A stretch of 16,641 nucleotides of DNA, from contig DGPN01000056.1 in NCBI GenBank assembly GCA_002390455.1, forward strand, positions 1 to 16,641. The letters run 5' to 3'. Numbering within the stretch: the stretch's first letter is position 1; each line of letters starts with the position of its first letter. Of this stretch, positions 1 through 8,222 are shown piece after piece. The notes below the pieces were generated by a model. It was given only the letters and a program-made list of their open reading frames with translations, was not told the origin of the DNA and did no database searches. A program made the translations under genes and the position numbers. This stretch comes from Flavobacteriaceae bacterium UBA4439 (GTDB taxonomy: Bacteria > Bacteroidota > Bacteroidia > Flavobacteriales > Flavobacteriaceae).

Positions 1-618
1 ACCCAAGGCACTTTTTAAAGAAAAACTTTTTTGGTCGTTTCCATAGGGTGGGGTTTTGGGCAGGAAAAAACTGAAAATTCCCAGTATCAATGAGGCCAGT
101 GCTACCATTATAAAAGTGTTGGACAAGGCACCTGCTGCAATCGACGCTTGGGCGTCCCAACCGAAAACATAACTGATCACAATGCCCGAAATGATCCAAC
201 CAATGGTTCCAAAGGTTCGGATGAAAGGAAATTCCGCAGCGGTGTCTTTCATCTGATTGAAGGAAACCGAATTGACCAAGGCCAAGGTTGGCATATAGAG
301 CAACATATAGCCAAATACGTAGGGGTAAAAAACAGAAAAATCGGCGGTTTGTGACATGAGAAACAACAGCACACTGCCCAGGAGATGCAAAACGCCTAAA
401 ATCTTTTCAGCATTAAAATATCGATCGGCGATTAGTCCGATAAAAACAGGAGCAATGATGGCGCCCCACGATTGGGTGGAAAAGGCCATTGCAATTTGTC
501 CCCCACTGGCGTTGAGGTTGTTCCCCAAAAATGTTCCTAAGGTTACAAACCAGCCCCCCCAAATAAAAAATTGGAAGAACATCATAAACGATAATTGTAA
601 TTTGATCGATACTTTCAT
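1..618 (-). CDS. NupG-like MFS permease (nucleoside:H+ symporter family), 3' end outside window
   Basis: The reverse strand reads open for 206 codons from an ATG at 618 to the left edge, so only the N-terminal half of a roughly 400-residue inner-membrane transporter is visible. The start MKVSIKLQLSFMMFFQF, followed by IWGGWFVTLGTFL, GLIADRYF near residue 62, YMPTLALVNS near 108 and FPFIRTFGTIGWI near 130, matches the layout of E. coli NupG/XapB. About six hydrophobic segments can be seen. The family imports nucleosides with protons, but members encoded beside glycosidases may carry sugars; rhamnose or another released monosaccharide is an inference here. The start lies 32 bases after the GH78 stop on the same strand, so co-transcription is likely. 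No Shine-Dalgarno sequence is evident and there is no earlier in-frame ATG. Family assignment is firm; the substrate is unknown. Confidence 0.88.
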   Translation of the reverse strand, partial: MKVSIKLQLSFMMFFQFFIWGGWFVTLGTFLGNNLNASGGQIAMAFSTQSWGAIIAPVFIGLIADRYFNAEKILGVLHLLGSVLLFLMSQTADFSVFYPYVFGYMLLYMPTLALVNSVSFNQMKDTAAEFPFIRTFGTIGWIISGIVISYVFGWDAQASIAAGALSNTFIMVALASLILGIFSFFLPKTPPYGNDQKSFSLKSALG

Positions 619-650
619 GCGTTTGGTTTTGAGAGATTCAACTGTAAATT

Positions 651-3086
651 TTAATGCCCGACAAAAAACACATAGGTTCCACTACTGAGATTAAATTTGC
701 CTGTCGAAATTTTTTCTCTGATTTCTGAAATAAGATTTGCTTCTCCTTCCAATATAGTAATTTTTTGGGACGGTTTTTTGTTCAACTCGACTTGTGCAAT
801 ACTTCCTTCGGGTATGGTGATTTCATATCGGTAGCCTTGAGCCTCATGGCTCCATTGGGATTCTATTTTTCCTTGAGGGGCGTTGTAGGAAGTATTGACA
901 CGCTCCAATCCAACTGGGGTAAAAGGCTTGATAAAAAACCTTTCAAATCCTGGATACTGGGGGTCAGGTCGTATTCCCCCCAGCCATCGGTAAAACCATT
1001 CCGTCACCGAACCAAACATGGGATGAGAATTGGAGTAAATATTGTCGCTTTCTTTCCAAGTTTCCCATAGAGTTGTAGCTCCTTGCTTCACCATATAACC
1101 CCAACCGGGATAATTTGTATTGTTTACTATATTTATAGTAGTTTGAGGAGATAAATATTCCGAAATGGCCTCAAGGGCATAGGGTGTTCCGAAAATTCCA
1201 GTGGTCAAATGCTGAGCGGGTGCTTTTTGGAGGGCCATTTTTAGGGAGTCTTTTGCGGCCTCAATTTCGTTTTCTGGTATGATGCTATGATAGAGAAGAG
1301 CAGCGAATAAAGTTTGTCGATTGATGGGGCCTTTGATGCTTTTTTCCCAAAAGGCTTCTCGAACTTTTTTGGTTAAATCCAATGCCAGTTGATCGTATTC
1401 TGATTGACTTTTTTGATCTTCCATTAGGGCGGCAAAAATTCCCATAATTCTGGCCGTTTGGAGGTAGTGTAGGGTACCGATCAATTGCACGGGAACGGGT
1501 TCTAATGACTCGTGGTCGCTCAAACCACTGCCAACGATCCCCTCGGGATGAAGTCGCGCTACTTTGTTCATCCACTGCTGATTGAAGGCATACATTTCTT
1601 TGACAAAGTCCCGATCATTATAGAAGAGATACAACTGATATTGCGTAATCAGAAAAGCAGATTCCCAGCTGATGCCGCAATATTGAATCCCTACACTGGG
1701 TGCTGTGTCTACAAAAGTGGAGTCATTGATGGCATCCACCCAGTCATAAACGGTTTTTTTGTAAAACGACTGCATGTCGAAGTTGTAGATAAAAGAGGCA
1801 CTGGTGGCATTGAGGTCACCGCCATATCCAAATTTTTCTCTGGCAGGGCAGTCGGATTGTACCCCTACCAGATTGGCCAAAAAAGTTCTTCTAACGGTTT
1901 TTTGAATTTCATTCAACAGCAGATTGGAGGTGCTAAAATGATTTTGTTGATCCACGGCAGTATGAATGGAAAGCCCAACGATATCTTCTTTTTTTGGTTT
2001 TTCTTTTAATCCATCGATTTCCATATAGCGGTAGGCGTGATAGGTAAACTCGGGTGTGAACCAAGTGGGATTTTTATCGCCCATGACGAAGCTATCGGTT
2101 TGCCAAGCCACATCGGGAGCCCCCGATCCGCCGATGCCCTTTTTTTTGATTTGACCGATCACCGATGTCATCGGATTTAGGGAACCATCTGGGTAAATGC
2201 GTTCTCCAAATCTAAGGGTGATTTGGTCTCCTTTTTCCCCGCTCAATTTGATGGAATAGCTACCGGTAAAATTTTCGCCCATGTCCACCACCCATTTCCC
2301 CTCTTTTGTGGGATAGATTTTTTGAGGTTTAATCTCTTTATTGATGCTTATGGGAGGGAAAAAAGCTTTTTGTAGTTTTCCGCCAGGGGAATCAGCGAGC
2401 ATGGCGTTTTTCCAATGGCTGTCCTCAAAATCAGCATGGTTCCAGTTTTTTATTTCCTTATTGGCGTCGTATTGTGTTCCCAGATAAACACTGTTTTTTA
2501 CCGTAGGGCTTTGATTGTATTTCCATGTATTGTCGGAAACGATTTCTTCCGTTTTGCCATTGGGGTAGTCGATGATAAGCTTTGCGATAAAACGCGGTTT
2601 ACCCACCGAAAGCCTTTCTCTTAAATTGATTCTTCCCCACATTTTTAGGGGTAGGGGATTGTAGAAACCATTCCCAAGTGTCACCCCCAAGCAGTTTTTT
2701 CCTAAGTTCAATTGTGGGGTGATGTCGTATTCTTTGTAGTAGATCCTTTTGCTGTAGTCCGTCCAAGAGGGATCCAAAATATTATTTTTTAACGCAATTG
2801 CATTGATGGTGCTTTTGTAATATCCAGCTGCGGTAATATAGAGGGTGGCTTTTTGGGGAAGCTCCTTTAGAATGAAGTTTTTTCGAAATAGGGGAGCTGG
2901 ATCCTCCAAATAAAAAAGGGAATCGGATGTTGGTAATGATTGATGATCTTGTATCCAATCCGCTTTTTTGTTTTCAAAAAACACAACAGTTTTGGTTTCT
3001 CGACTGGGCTTTTGACAGCTCCACAGGCTGAGGGCTATAGCCATTGGGAGTACTGCCTTAACAAAGTGCCACCTTAGTGATTTCAT
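651..3086 (-). CDS. Alpha-L-rhamnosidase, GH78, lipoprotein
   Basis: An 811-residue GH78 enzyme that hydrolyses terminal alpha-L-rhamnosyl residues with inversion. A lipoprotein signal peptide ends at the lipobox LWSC (lipidated Cys24), so it is anchored in the outer membrane or periplasm. Domain order: N-terminal beta-sandwich (about 45-240), the Bac_rhamnosid beta domain (about 260-370, including VVDMGENFTGSY), the (alpha/alpha)6 barrel (about 385-725) and a C-terminal beta domain. The family acid motif appears as D412-C-P-A-R-E417-K-F-G-Y-G-G-D424, and the likely base is E675 in LWETW, followed by a SHPMFGSVTEWFYRWLGGI block. All expected acidic residues are present. Ala415 sits where His or Gln is common. 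The gene is followed closely by the NupG-like permease and diverges from a sulfatase across 266 bases, which suggests a sulfated rhamnose-containing substrate. Family assignment is very likely; the exact linkage is unknown. Confidence 0.94.
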   Translation of the reverse strand: MKSLRWHFVKAVLPMAIALSLWSCQKPSRETKTVVFFENKKADWIQDHQSLPTSDSLFYLEDPAPLFRKNFILKELPQKATLYITAAGYYKSTINAIALKNNILDPSWTDYSKRIYYKEYDITPQLNLGKNCLGVTLGNGFYNPLPLKMWGRINLRERLSVGKPRFIAKLIIDYPNGKTEEIVSDNTWKYNQSPTVKNSVYLGTQYDANKEIKNWNHADFEDSHWKNAMLADSPGGKLQKAFFPPISINKEIKPQKIYPTKEGKWVVDMGENFTGSYSIKLSGEKGDQITLRFGERIYPDGSLNPMTSVIGQIKKKGIGGSGAPDVAWQTDSFVMGDKNPTWFTPEFTYHAYRYMEIDGLKEKPKKEDIVGLSIHTAVDQQNHFSTSNLLLNEIQKTVRRTFLANLVGVQSDCPAREKFGYGGDLNATSASFIYNFDMQSFYKKTVYDWVDAINDSTFVDTAPSVGIQYCGISWESAFLITQYQLYLFYNDRDFVKEMYAFNQQWMNKVARLHPEGIVGSGLSDHESLEPVPVQLIGTLHYLQTARIMGIFAALMEDQKSQSEYDQLALDLTKKVREAFWEKSIKGPINRQTLFAALLYHSIIPENEIEAAKDSLKMALQKAPAQHLTTGIFGTPYALEAISEYLSPQTTINIVNNTNYPGWGYMVKQGATTLWETWKESDNIYSNSHPMFGSVTEWFYRWLGGIRPDPQYPGFERFFIKPFTPVGLERVNTSYNAPQGKIESQWSHEAQGYRYEITIPEGSIAQVELNKKPSQKITILEGEANLISEIREKISTGKFNLSSGTYVFFVGH

Positions 3087-3352
3087 ACGGACTAATATTT
3101 TTTCAATTTATAAATTAATTTGAGATCCTCTGTCGAAGAGGGACCATTCGTATCAGTTTTAGGCGTTGCCTTTATGGAAGGACTTAAACAGATTTGATTA
3201 AAAATTAAGGTTTATCGATACTCGATAGCTAAGGGGTTTTGATGTCAATATTGGAGGTACAAGTTTGATCTCAAATTTGAAATTATTACATTGGGTAAAA
3301 TTGATCGCTTATGGTGACTTTTGGAGCTAAAACTTAAAAAAACAAGATTAAA
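3087..3352. promoter_or_regulatory. Divergent intergenic region between GH78 and sulfatase genes
   Basis: These 266 bases hold no plausible gene and must contain the control region of one or both flanking transcription units. No clean Bacteroidota promoter (TTG plus TAnnTTTG at proper spacing) could be picked out on either strand. Visible structure: an inverted repeat CCTCT/AGAGG (3127-3141), a TCGATA direct repeat (3215-3220 and 3222-3227, the first within the palindrome TATCGATA), the palindrome CAATATTG (3246-3253), and TTTGA-TC-TCAAATTTGA (3264-3280). These could be operator half-sites for a glycan-responsive regulator, but such short AT-rich palindromes also arise by chance. Confidence 0.45.
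3264..3280. repeat. Nested palindrome, candidate operator upstream of sulfatase
   Basis: The sequence holds TTTGA (3264-3268), a 2-base spacer, and the perfect 10-base palindrome TCAAATTTGA (3271-3280). TTTGA/TCAAA half-sites thus occur three times in alternating orientation within 17 bases. It lies about 72 bases before the sulfatase start, a position where an operator or activator site would be reasonable. No regulator gene is visible in the window, and chance in AT-rich DNA is a real alternative. Confidence 0.3.
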
Positions 3353-5101
3353 ATGAAAATAAACAACGCGCTACCATTATTGATAGGACTATTGATGATG
3401 GGATGTCAAAAAAAGGAGGTTGCCACTCCTCCAAATGTGATTCTAATCATCACAGATGATCAAGGTTATGGCGATTTGGGTATCCACAACAATCCCAACA
3501 TTATGACTCCAACCCTCGATGCTTTTGCCCGAAAAAGTATCCGTTTTAACAATTTTCACGTTTCTCCGGTTTGTGCTCCCACTCGGTCGAGCCTTATGAC
3601 GGGAAGATATTCCCTTAGAACAGGAGTAAGAGACACCTACAACGGAGGAGCCATCATGGCAGCTTCAGAATTTACCCTTGCAGAAATGCTCAAAAAAGCC
3701 AATTACACTACTGGTATTTTTGGCAAATGGCATTTGGGAGACAATTATCCTTCGCGTCCCAGCGATCAGGGTTTCGATGAGTCAGTCATCCACCTCGCAG
3801 GAGGCATCGGACAGGTAGGCGATTTCACCAACTATTTCAAAATGGGAACCAGCTATTTTGATCCTGTGCTTTGGCACAATAACCAACAAAAGGCTTATAA
3901 GGGCTACTGTTCAAATATTTTTACGGAAAAGGCCATTGATTTTATCGAAAAAAATAAAGAACAACCTTTTTTCTGTTATTTGTCTTTCAACGCTCCCCAC
4001 ACCCCTTTGCAAGTGCCAGATAAATATTATCAGATGTACAAAGACATCGACCCCTCTCAGGGGATAGATGCCCAATTAATGCCAGAGGCTGAACTTACAG
4101 AAAAGGACAAAGAGGATGCCCGAAAAGTGTATGCTATGGTGAGTAATATCGATGACAACCTCCACCGATTGTTTGAAAAAGTTGAAGCCTTGGGGATTGA
4201 AGACAACACCATCATCATTTTTATGACGGACAACGGTCCTCAGCAAGTTCGTTATGTTTCTGGAATGCGCGGAAGAAAATCGAGCGTATATCGAGGAGGA
4301 ATTAGGGTTCCGTTTTTTATGCGTTACCCCGCAAAATTCAAAGACAACCAAGACATGGATCAGATGGCGGCACACATCGACCTTTTACCCACCCTGTCAA
4401 AATTGTGTGCTGCCCCAATGCCTCAAGACAGAAAGATCGATGGAAGAAGTTTTCTGCCTGCCCTACAAAATGAAACCTTGCCCGAACGCAGTTTTTTTTC
4501 CTATTGGACAAGAAAGTTTCCCGAATTGTACAACAACGTTGCCCTTCAAAAGGGCGAATATAAGCTGGTCGGGAAAACAGATTTTGATGCTTCACTGCAA
4601 GAATTTGAGTTGTACAACCTCAGGGAAGATCCCTATGAAAAAATCAATATTGTGGGACAAGAAAGAGAAAAAGCTTCTTCTCTTAAATCAGAAATGGATG
4701 AATTGATCTCGGAATTGAGTAGCTCCCCCAATTTGGTTAACCCGCCACTAATCCAGGTAGGAACCCCCAATGAAAATCCGGTATATCTCAACAGAAATGA
4801 TGCCGGTGGGCAAAGAGGAGTTTGGAATCAAGAAGAGATTTATTCCTTTTGGAAAGTCGATTTGCAAAAAGGGGTTTATGACCTTAAATTCAAATTTTTA
4901 AAACCCCTTGATGGAGGGGGGGATCTGTTTTTGGAAATGGGGCAAAACATCAAGAGAAAACAACACCTTGAGGATGAAAAGGACGAATTGATATGGAGGA
5001 ATGTAGCCCTGCCTGCGGGAGCTTTTGATTTCACGCCCTTCTATCGAAAGGGCAGGAAGAGTATTTTTCCTTTGTGGGTCGAAATTCAAAAAGTGGAATA
5101 A
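3353..5101 (+). CDS. Type I (formylglycine-dependent) sulfatase, S1 family, lipoprotein
   Basis: A 582-residue sulfatase that hydrolyses sulfate esters, here probably on a polysaccharide. A lipoprotein signal ends at LMMGC (Cys18), and the following QKKEV loosely resembles a surface-export tag, which is only an inference. Metal ligands D35-D36 (ITDDQGYGD) and D293-N294 (FMTDNG) are present. The maturation motif C74-A-P-T-R78 identifies Cys74 as the residue converted to formylglycine, and it is followed by SSLMTGR. KWHLGDN and FNAPHTPLQVPD supply further active-site residues. After the usual C-terminal subdomain (ELYNLREDPYE) comes an extension of about 120 residues that looks beta-rich and ends in PLWVEIQKVE. 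It faces GH78 divergently and the GH39/GH32 block convergently, so it likely serves the same glycan. The S1 subfamily cannot be fixed by eye. Activity needs an anSME-type maturase encoded elsewhere. Confidence 0.95.
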   Translation: MKINNALPLLIGLLMMGCQKKEVATPPNVILIITDDQGYGDLGIHNNPNIMTPTLDAFARKSIRFNNFHVSPVCAPTRSSLMTGRYSLRTGVRDTYNGGAIMAASEFTLAEMLKKANYTTGIFGKWHLGDNYPSRPSDQGFDESVIHLAGGIGQVGDFTNYFKMGTSYFDPVLWHNNQQKAYKGYCSNIFTEKAIDFIEKNKEQPFFCYLSFNAPHTPLQVPDKYYQMYKDIDPSQGIDAQLMPEAELTEKDKEDARKVYAMVSNIDDNLHRLFEKVEALGIEDNTIIIFMTDNGPQQVRYVSGMRGRKSSVYRGGIRVPFFMRYPAKFKDNQDMDQMAAHIDLLPTLSKLCAAPMPQDRKIDGRSFLPALQNETLPERSFFSYWTRKFPELYNNVALQKGEYKLVGKTDFDASLQEFELYNLREDPYEKINIVGQEREKASSLKSEMDELISELSSSPNLVNPPLIQVGTPNENPVYLNRNDAGGQRGVWNQEEIYSFWKVDLQKGVYDLKFKFLKPLDGGGDLFLEMGQNIKRKQHLEDEKDELIWRNVALPAGAFDFTPFYRKGRKSIFPLWVEIQKVE

Positions 5102-5104
5102 AGA

Positions 5105-5142
5105 CTTGGGTTTCTATAATTCTACTGCCAGATGGACCCAAG
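5105..5142. repeat. Inverted repeat at the convergent 3' ends of sulfatase and GH32 genes
   Basis: CTTGGGT (5105-5111) and ACCCAAG (5136-5142) are perfect 7-base arms around a 24-base loop. They begin just after the sulfatase stop and extend into the last codons of the convergent GH32 gene. Only 20 bases separate the two stops and no canonical hairpin with a T-tract is present, so this could act as a weak bidirectional terminator or RNA 3'-end structure. The long loop and missing T-run make this tentative. Confidence 0.35.
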
Positions 5143-6591
5143 GCTGTGGACTTCGAATACGTCAAAGACAGTCGATTGATCTGAGGAGATCTTGATTTTG
5201 GTTTTTCCATCATTGGGAATGATGTAACTGGACAGGACAGAAAATCCATTGTCTGTAAAAATTTCTATAGTAGTACGATCGAGAAGCACCCTTAGGTTTG
5301 CTTCGTCTTTACCGAGAGAGGGGAGGACCTTGTCATTAAAATAAAATGCCCCCTTTTTGTAGGTCAGAATTTGTCCACGAATATCGATTTTAAAATTTTT
5401 CGTTTGATTGCGATCAAAACTTGCAAAGAGATCGATCCCATCAAAATCTTCATTTTCAAGCTTTCGATTGAGTTGGTCTGTTCCTATGTTTTGGTGAAGG
5501 ATACTTTTTTGATAAAGACTATTAATTTCATCGATGGGCCATCGGAAGAGTCTTATTCCTTGTTCAGTAGTTTTCAATTCCAATGTAGCGGGAAAAGACA
5601 TGTGTTGATTGAAAGGCATTTTGTTGTCAACATACACATTGTTGTCACTGGTTCTGAGCCATCCCATGATGACGGTTCTTCCGTCGGGACTGTTGTTAAA
5701 GGTTTGGGCGGCATAGTAGGCATTCCCCAGATCACCGAGATGATTTTCACCATCTGTTGAAAGATGCAAGCCGTCAAAGGTTCCAATTTCGTAATCAAAA
5801 CTGGCATCGTAGATCACCCACCTTTTGTTGTTGGGGTCTTGATCCACACTAAGCTCGACCAAATCCATACATTCATAGACCCACTTTCTGTCAAAGTCGC
5901 TTATTTTTTTCCAGTTTTTTAAATCCATAGATTCGAAAAAACGAACTTTTCCCAAATCATCAGGCTGTTTTTTGTGGGCTCTTTTGATCCACAAAATCAA
6001 TACCCATTTTTTGGAAGGGGCATGCCAGAAAATCTTTGGGTCACGCTCACCTCTGTCAAAACCTTGGTTGGGAACCAATGGACGACCCCCGTCGATCAGC
6101 TTAAAGGTCCGTCCTCGATCTGTACTGTAGGCTCCGGCTTGATAAAACAGATCATTTTTGTCATTTTGAGCATGGGTAAAATAGGCCACAATCGCCTTTT
6201 CTTCCTGGGTGTTTTCCCCTAAACTATTGGGATAATCTACAGCGGCAGTTCCCGAAAAAATGGTACCCTTGCCATAGGGTAAAATGGCGTGCTGCAATTG
6301 TTTCCAATGCAGCATGTCCTTACTTACCGCATGACCCCAGGTCATATTCCCCCAATGAATGGCTTTGGGATTGTGCTGAAAAAACAGATGATATTCCCCT
6401 TTGTAATAGACCATTCCATTGGGGTCGTTGATCCAGTTTTTCTTGGATGAAAAATGAAATTGTGGTCGCAGGGCCTCGTCGTATTTAATGTCAGCGTAGG
6501 TGTTAAAAGTTTGAAAACTATCTATCATTTGCTGCTGCGAATGCAGGGCTTGAAAGATCATCAAAGAAAATAATAACAGATATTTCATCAT
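5122..6591 (-). CDS. GH32 exo-fructosidase (levanase/inulinase/invertase type), secreted
   Basis: A 489-residue GH32 enzyme expected to release fructose from beta-fructosides. A Sec signal peptide is followed by a likely cleavage after ALHS (about residue 18). The three catalytic residues are visible: nucleophile D56 in W-I-N-D-P-N-G, transition-state stabiliser D184 in G-E-R-D-P, and acid/base E240 in Y-E-C-M-D-L. QHNP, WGNMTWGHAVS and the IFSGTAAVD block also fit the five-bladed propeller. Residues from about 360 form the C-terminal beta-sandwich, with the typical LRVLLDRTTIEIFTDNG strand region. The stop of GH39 and the tandem ATGATG start are one base apart, so translation is probably coupled. 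Adjacent Met codons (6591 and 6588) leave a trivial start ambiguity. Fructosidase specificity is the family norm, but fructose is unexpected beside rhamnosidase and sulfatase. Confidence 0.93.
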   Translation of the reverse strand: MMKYLLLFSLMIFQALHSQQQMIDSFQTFNTYADIKYDEALRPQFHFSSKKNWINDPNGMVYYKGEYHLFFQHNPKAIHWGNMTWGHAVSKDMLHWKQLQHAILPYGKGTIFSGTAAVDYPNSLGENTQEEKAIVAYFTHAQNDKNDLFYQAGAYSTDRGRTFKLIDGGRPLVPNQGFDRGERDPKIFWHAPSKKWVLILWIKRAHKKQPDDLGKVRFFESMDLKNWKKISDFDRKWVYECMDLVELSVDQDPNNKRWVIYDASFDYEIGTFDGLHLSTDGENHLGDLGNAYYAAQTFNNSPDGRTVIMGWLRTSDNNVYVDNKMPFNQHMSFPATLELKTTEQGIRLFRWPIDEINSLYQKSILHQNIGTDQLNRKLENEDFDGIDLFASFDRNQTKNFKIDIRGQILTYKKGAFYFNDKVLPSLGKDEANLRVLLDRTTIEIFTDNGFSVLSSYIIPNDGKTKIKISSDQSTVFDVFEVHSLGSIWQ

Positions 6592-6592
6592 T

Positions 6593-8212
6593 TTAATTTT
6601 TAGGTTGGATCACTAATATTTGTGCCGATCTTCGTTTGAGATTTACGTCAAAATTCAACTCACCATCTTCATTGGTTTGCAAATCGAAGGGTTTGACTTT
6701 GTTGAGCGTGGCGGCTTTTTTTAGAGGTTCAAGATCAATGGATTTTGAGTTTATGGGACTGCCCATACTCCTCCAAGTTTGGTAGGTATTGTTGTTGTTT
6801 TCGTCCAGCGGTATAGATTCAACTTTGTAGTTGAGTTTGTTTTTCAAGCCAGACAGTTGAATGTTTATGATGTCGTTTCCAGATACTTTTTCACCGTCGG
6901 ATTCCTCATAGTTGTAGACCAAAAAAACCATTTTTTCTTGGGATCGAGTTGCGATCATTCCCAATCGACTGCTTTTTTTATTCTTTACGACTTTAAGTCT
7001 TTTGGGTTGAAGTTGTGCCAACATTTCAAAGCCGGTTTGAATCGGTTTTGGAGTATTTCCTGCGGTCAAAAGTTCCCTTTTACCGGTAAAAAATTCATCT
7101 TCATCAGCTTCCCAAGAAAATCCCCAATAGAGCAGCATAGAAGTTGGGAAATTGTAGTGATCTTCGATTTGATAAAGCGCATCGACCAGTTTGAACAAAA
7201 ACAGCGGAGAGCTGATGGAGTTCCGATACTCCAGCTCTGGGTATTGGGCAACAGTTCGATAATAATTGGAGGAAAGACCCCATTCGTTGATATGAAATTC
7301 GGTGCCCTTGAGAGTGGGATAGTTTTTTAGCAAGCGTTTTAGCCATAAAACGGATTGAGAAAATCTTTGAACTTGAGGCTGTATATGAGGTTCGTTGTTC
7401 AACCATTTTCCCGATAGTCCATAGATGTGATAGGAAATGAAATCAATTCGGCTTCCCTTTTTCCCCGTTACATAATTGGTGCCATTGACAATATGATTCA
7501 GAAAAGGTTTTAGAAAATATTCGTGATAGCAAGCGGGGCCCCCCACCCTTAGTTTCGAATCAACCGAAGTTACGGCATCGACAAATAGATCGTACATTTT
7601 GTAAAACACCTCCCATTCCTCTTCTGGCCATCCATCTGGTTCATTCCAAACTTCAAAATACCAAGTCCTTACCTCGTCAATCCCAAATTCATCAACAAAG
7701 TTTTGAGTAGTAGCTTTCATCAAATCCGACCATTTTTTCCAATCATTAGGCCCAGTATTGATCATGGTCATTCCTTCATCATTCCCTACGGATACTCCCT
7801 TTTTGTCGCGGCTCAATGCTTCGGGCAAATAATCGTATTCCACAATGGGTTTGATTCCGTTTTCGACATAAGCCCTAAAGACTTTATTCAGATTTGAAAA
7901 ATCATAAATGGGATGGCCCTCTGGGTCTTCACTGTAAACATTTTGTCCCCTGATGACCCCGTGCTTGAGGTCTTGATTAAAGCTGTGATGGGATCGCAGA
8001 TAATGGTGAGAATTTGAGGTTCCCATTCTTTTTAGGAGGTATTGTCCGGCTGGTTTGAGACTGTGATAAAAAAGGTGATCCGACCCCGCAGCTTTCCAAA
8101 ACTCAGTATTATTGCCCACCTCAACATTGGCTTTTACCTCAAAACGATTTTCTTGACTTAAAGCCTGAGCAAAAATCATTAATAACAATAGTGGGAAATA
8201 AAATTTTGACAT
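6593..8212 (-). CDS. GH39 glycosidase (beta-xylosidase/iduronidase family), secreted
   Basis: A 539-residue retaining glycosidase of family GH39, whose members include beta-xylosidases, alpha-L-iduronidases and arabinopyranosidases. The N-terminus is a Sec signal peptide with probable cleavage after QALS (about residue 19). The TIM barrel spans roughly 25-400. The acid/base is E191 in FEVWNEPDGW and the nucleophile is E310 in FHINEWG, a spacing of 119 residues that fits the family. Other landmarks are the GPACYHEYF segment and DFISYHIYG. A C-terminal beta-sandwich (about 420-535) contains MVFLVYNY. It sits second in a leftward trio, 10 bases after the SGNH gene and one base before GH32. On a rhamnose/sulfate-containing glycan a xylosidase or uronidase role is plausible, but the specificity cannot be read from sequence alone. 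Confidence 0.9.
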   Translation of the reverse strand: MSKFYFPLLLLMIFAQALSQENRFEVKANVEVGNNTEFWKAAGSDHLFYHSLKPAGQYLLKRMGTSNSHHYLRSHHSFNQDLKHGVIRGQNVYSEDPEGHPIYDFSNLNKVFRAYVENGIKPIVEYDYLPEALSRDKKGVSVGNDEGMTMINTGPNDWKKWSDLMKATTQNFVDEFGIDEVRTWYFEVWNEPDGWPEEEWEVFYKMYDLFVDAVTSVDSKLRVGGPACYHEYFLKPFLNHIVNGTNYVTGKKGSRIDFISYHIYGLSGKWLNNEPHIQPQVQRFSQSVLWLKRLLKNYPTLKGTEFHINEWGLSSNYYRTVAQYPELEYRNSISSPLFLFKLVDALYQIEDHYNFPTSMLLYWGFSWEADEDEFFTGKRELLTAGNTPKPIQTGFEMLAQLQPKRLKVVKNKKSSRLGMIATRSQEKMVFLVYNYEESDGEKVSGNDIINIQLSGLKNKLNYKVESIPLDENNNNTYQTWRSMGSPINSKSIDLEPLKKAATLNKVKPFDLQTNEDGELNFDVNLKRRSAQILVIQPKN

Positions 8213-8222
8213 CTAAGGGATA

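Noticed and set aside
148..688. Two rightward open frames (148-354 and 356-688)
   Set aside because: The opposite strand encodes a clear NupG-like permease and the end of GH78; the rightward translations show no domain or hydrophobic pattern.
1512..2009. Rightward open frame of 165 codons inside the GH78 gene
   Set aside because: It lies wholly opposite the GH78 catalytic domain, which has its motifs intact; the translation is unlike any family.
4254..4706. Second rightward frame of 150 codons inside the sulfatase gene
   Set aside because: The overlapping sulfatase frame is intact with all family motifs; this frame is a by-product of its codon use.
6779..7330. Rightward open frame of 183 codons opposite GH39
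   Set aside because: It covers the GH39 nucleophile region on the other strand and has no recognisable features.
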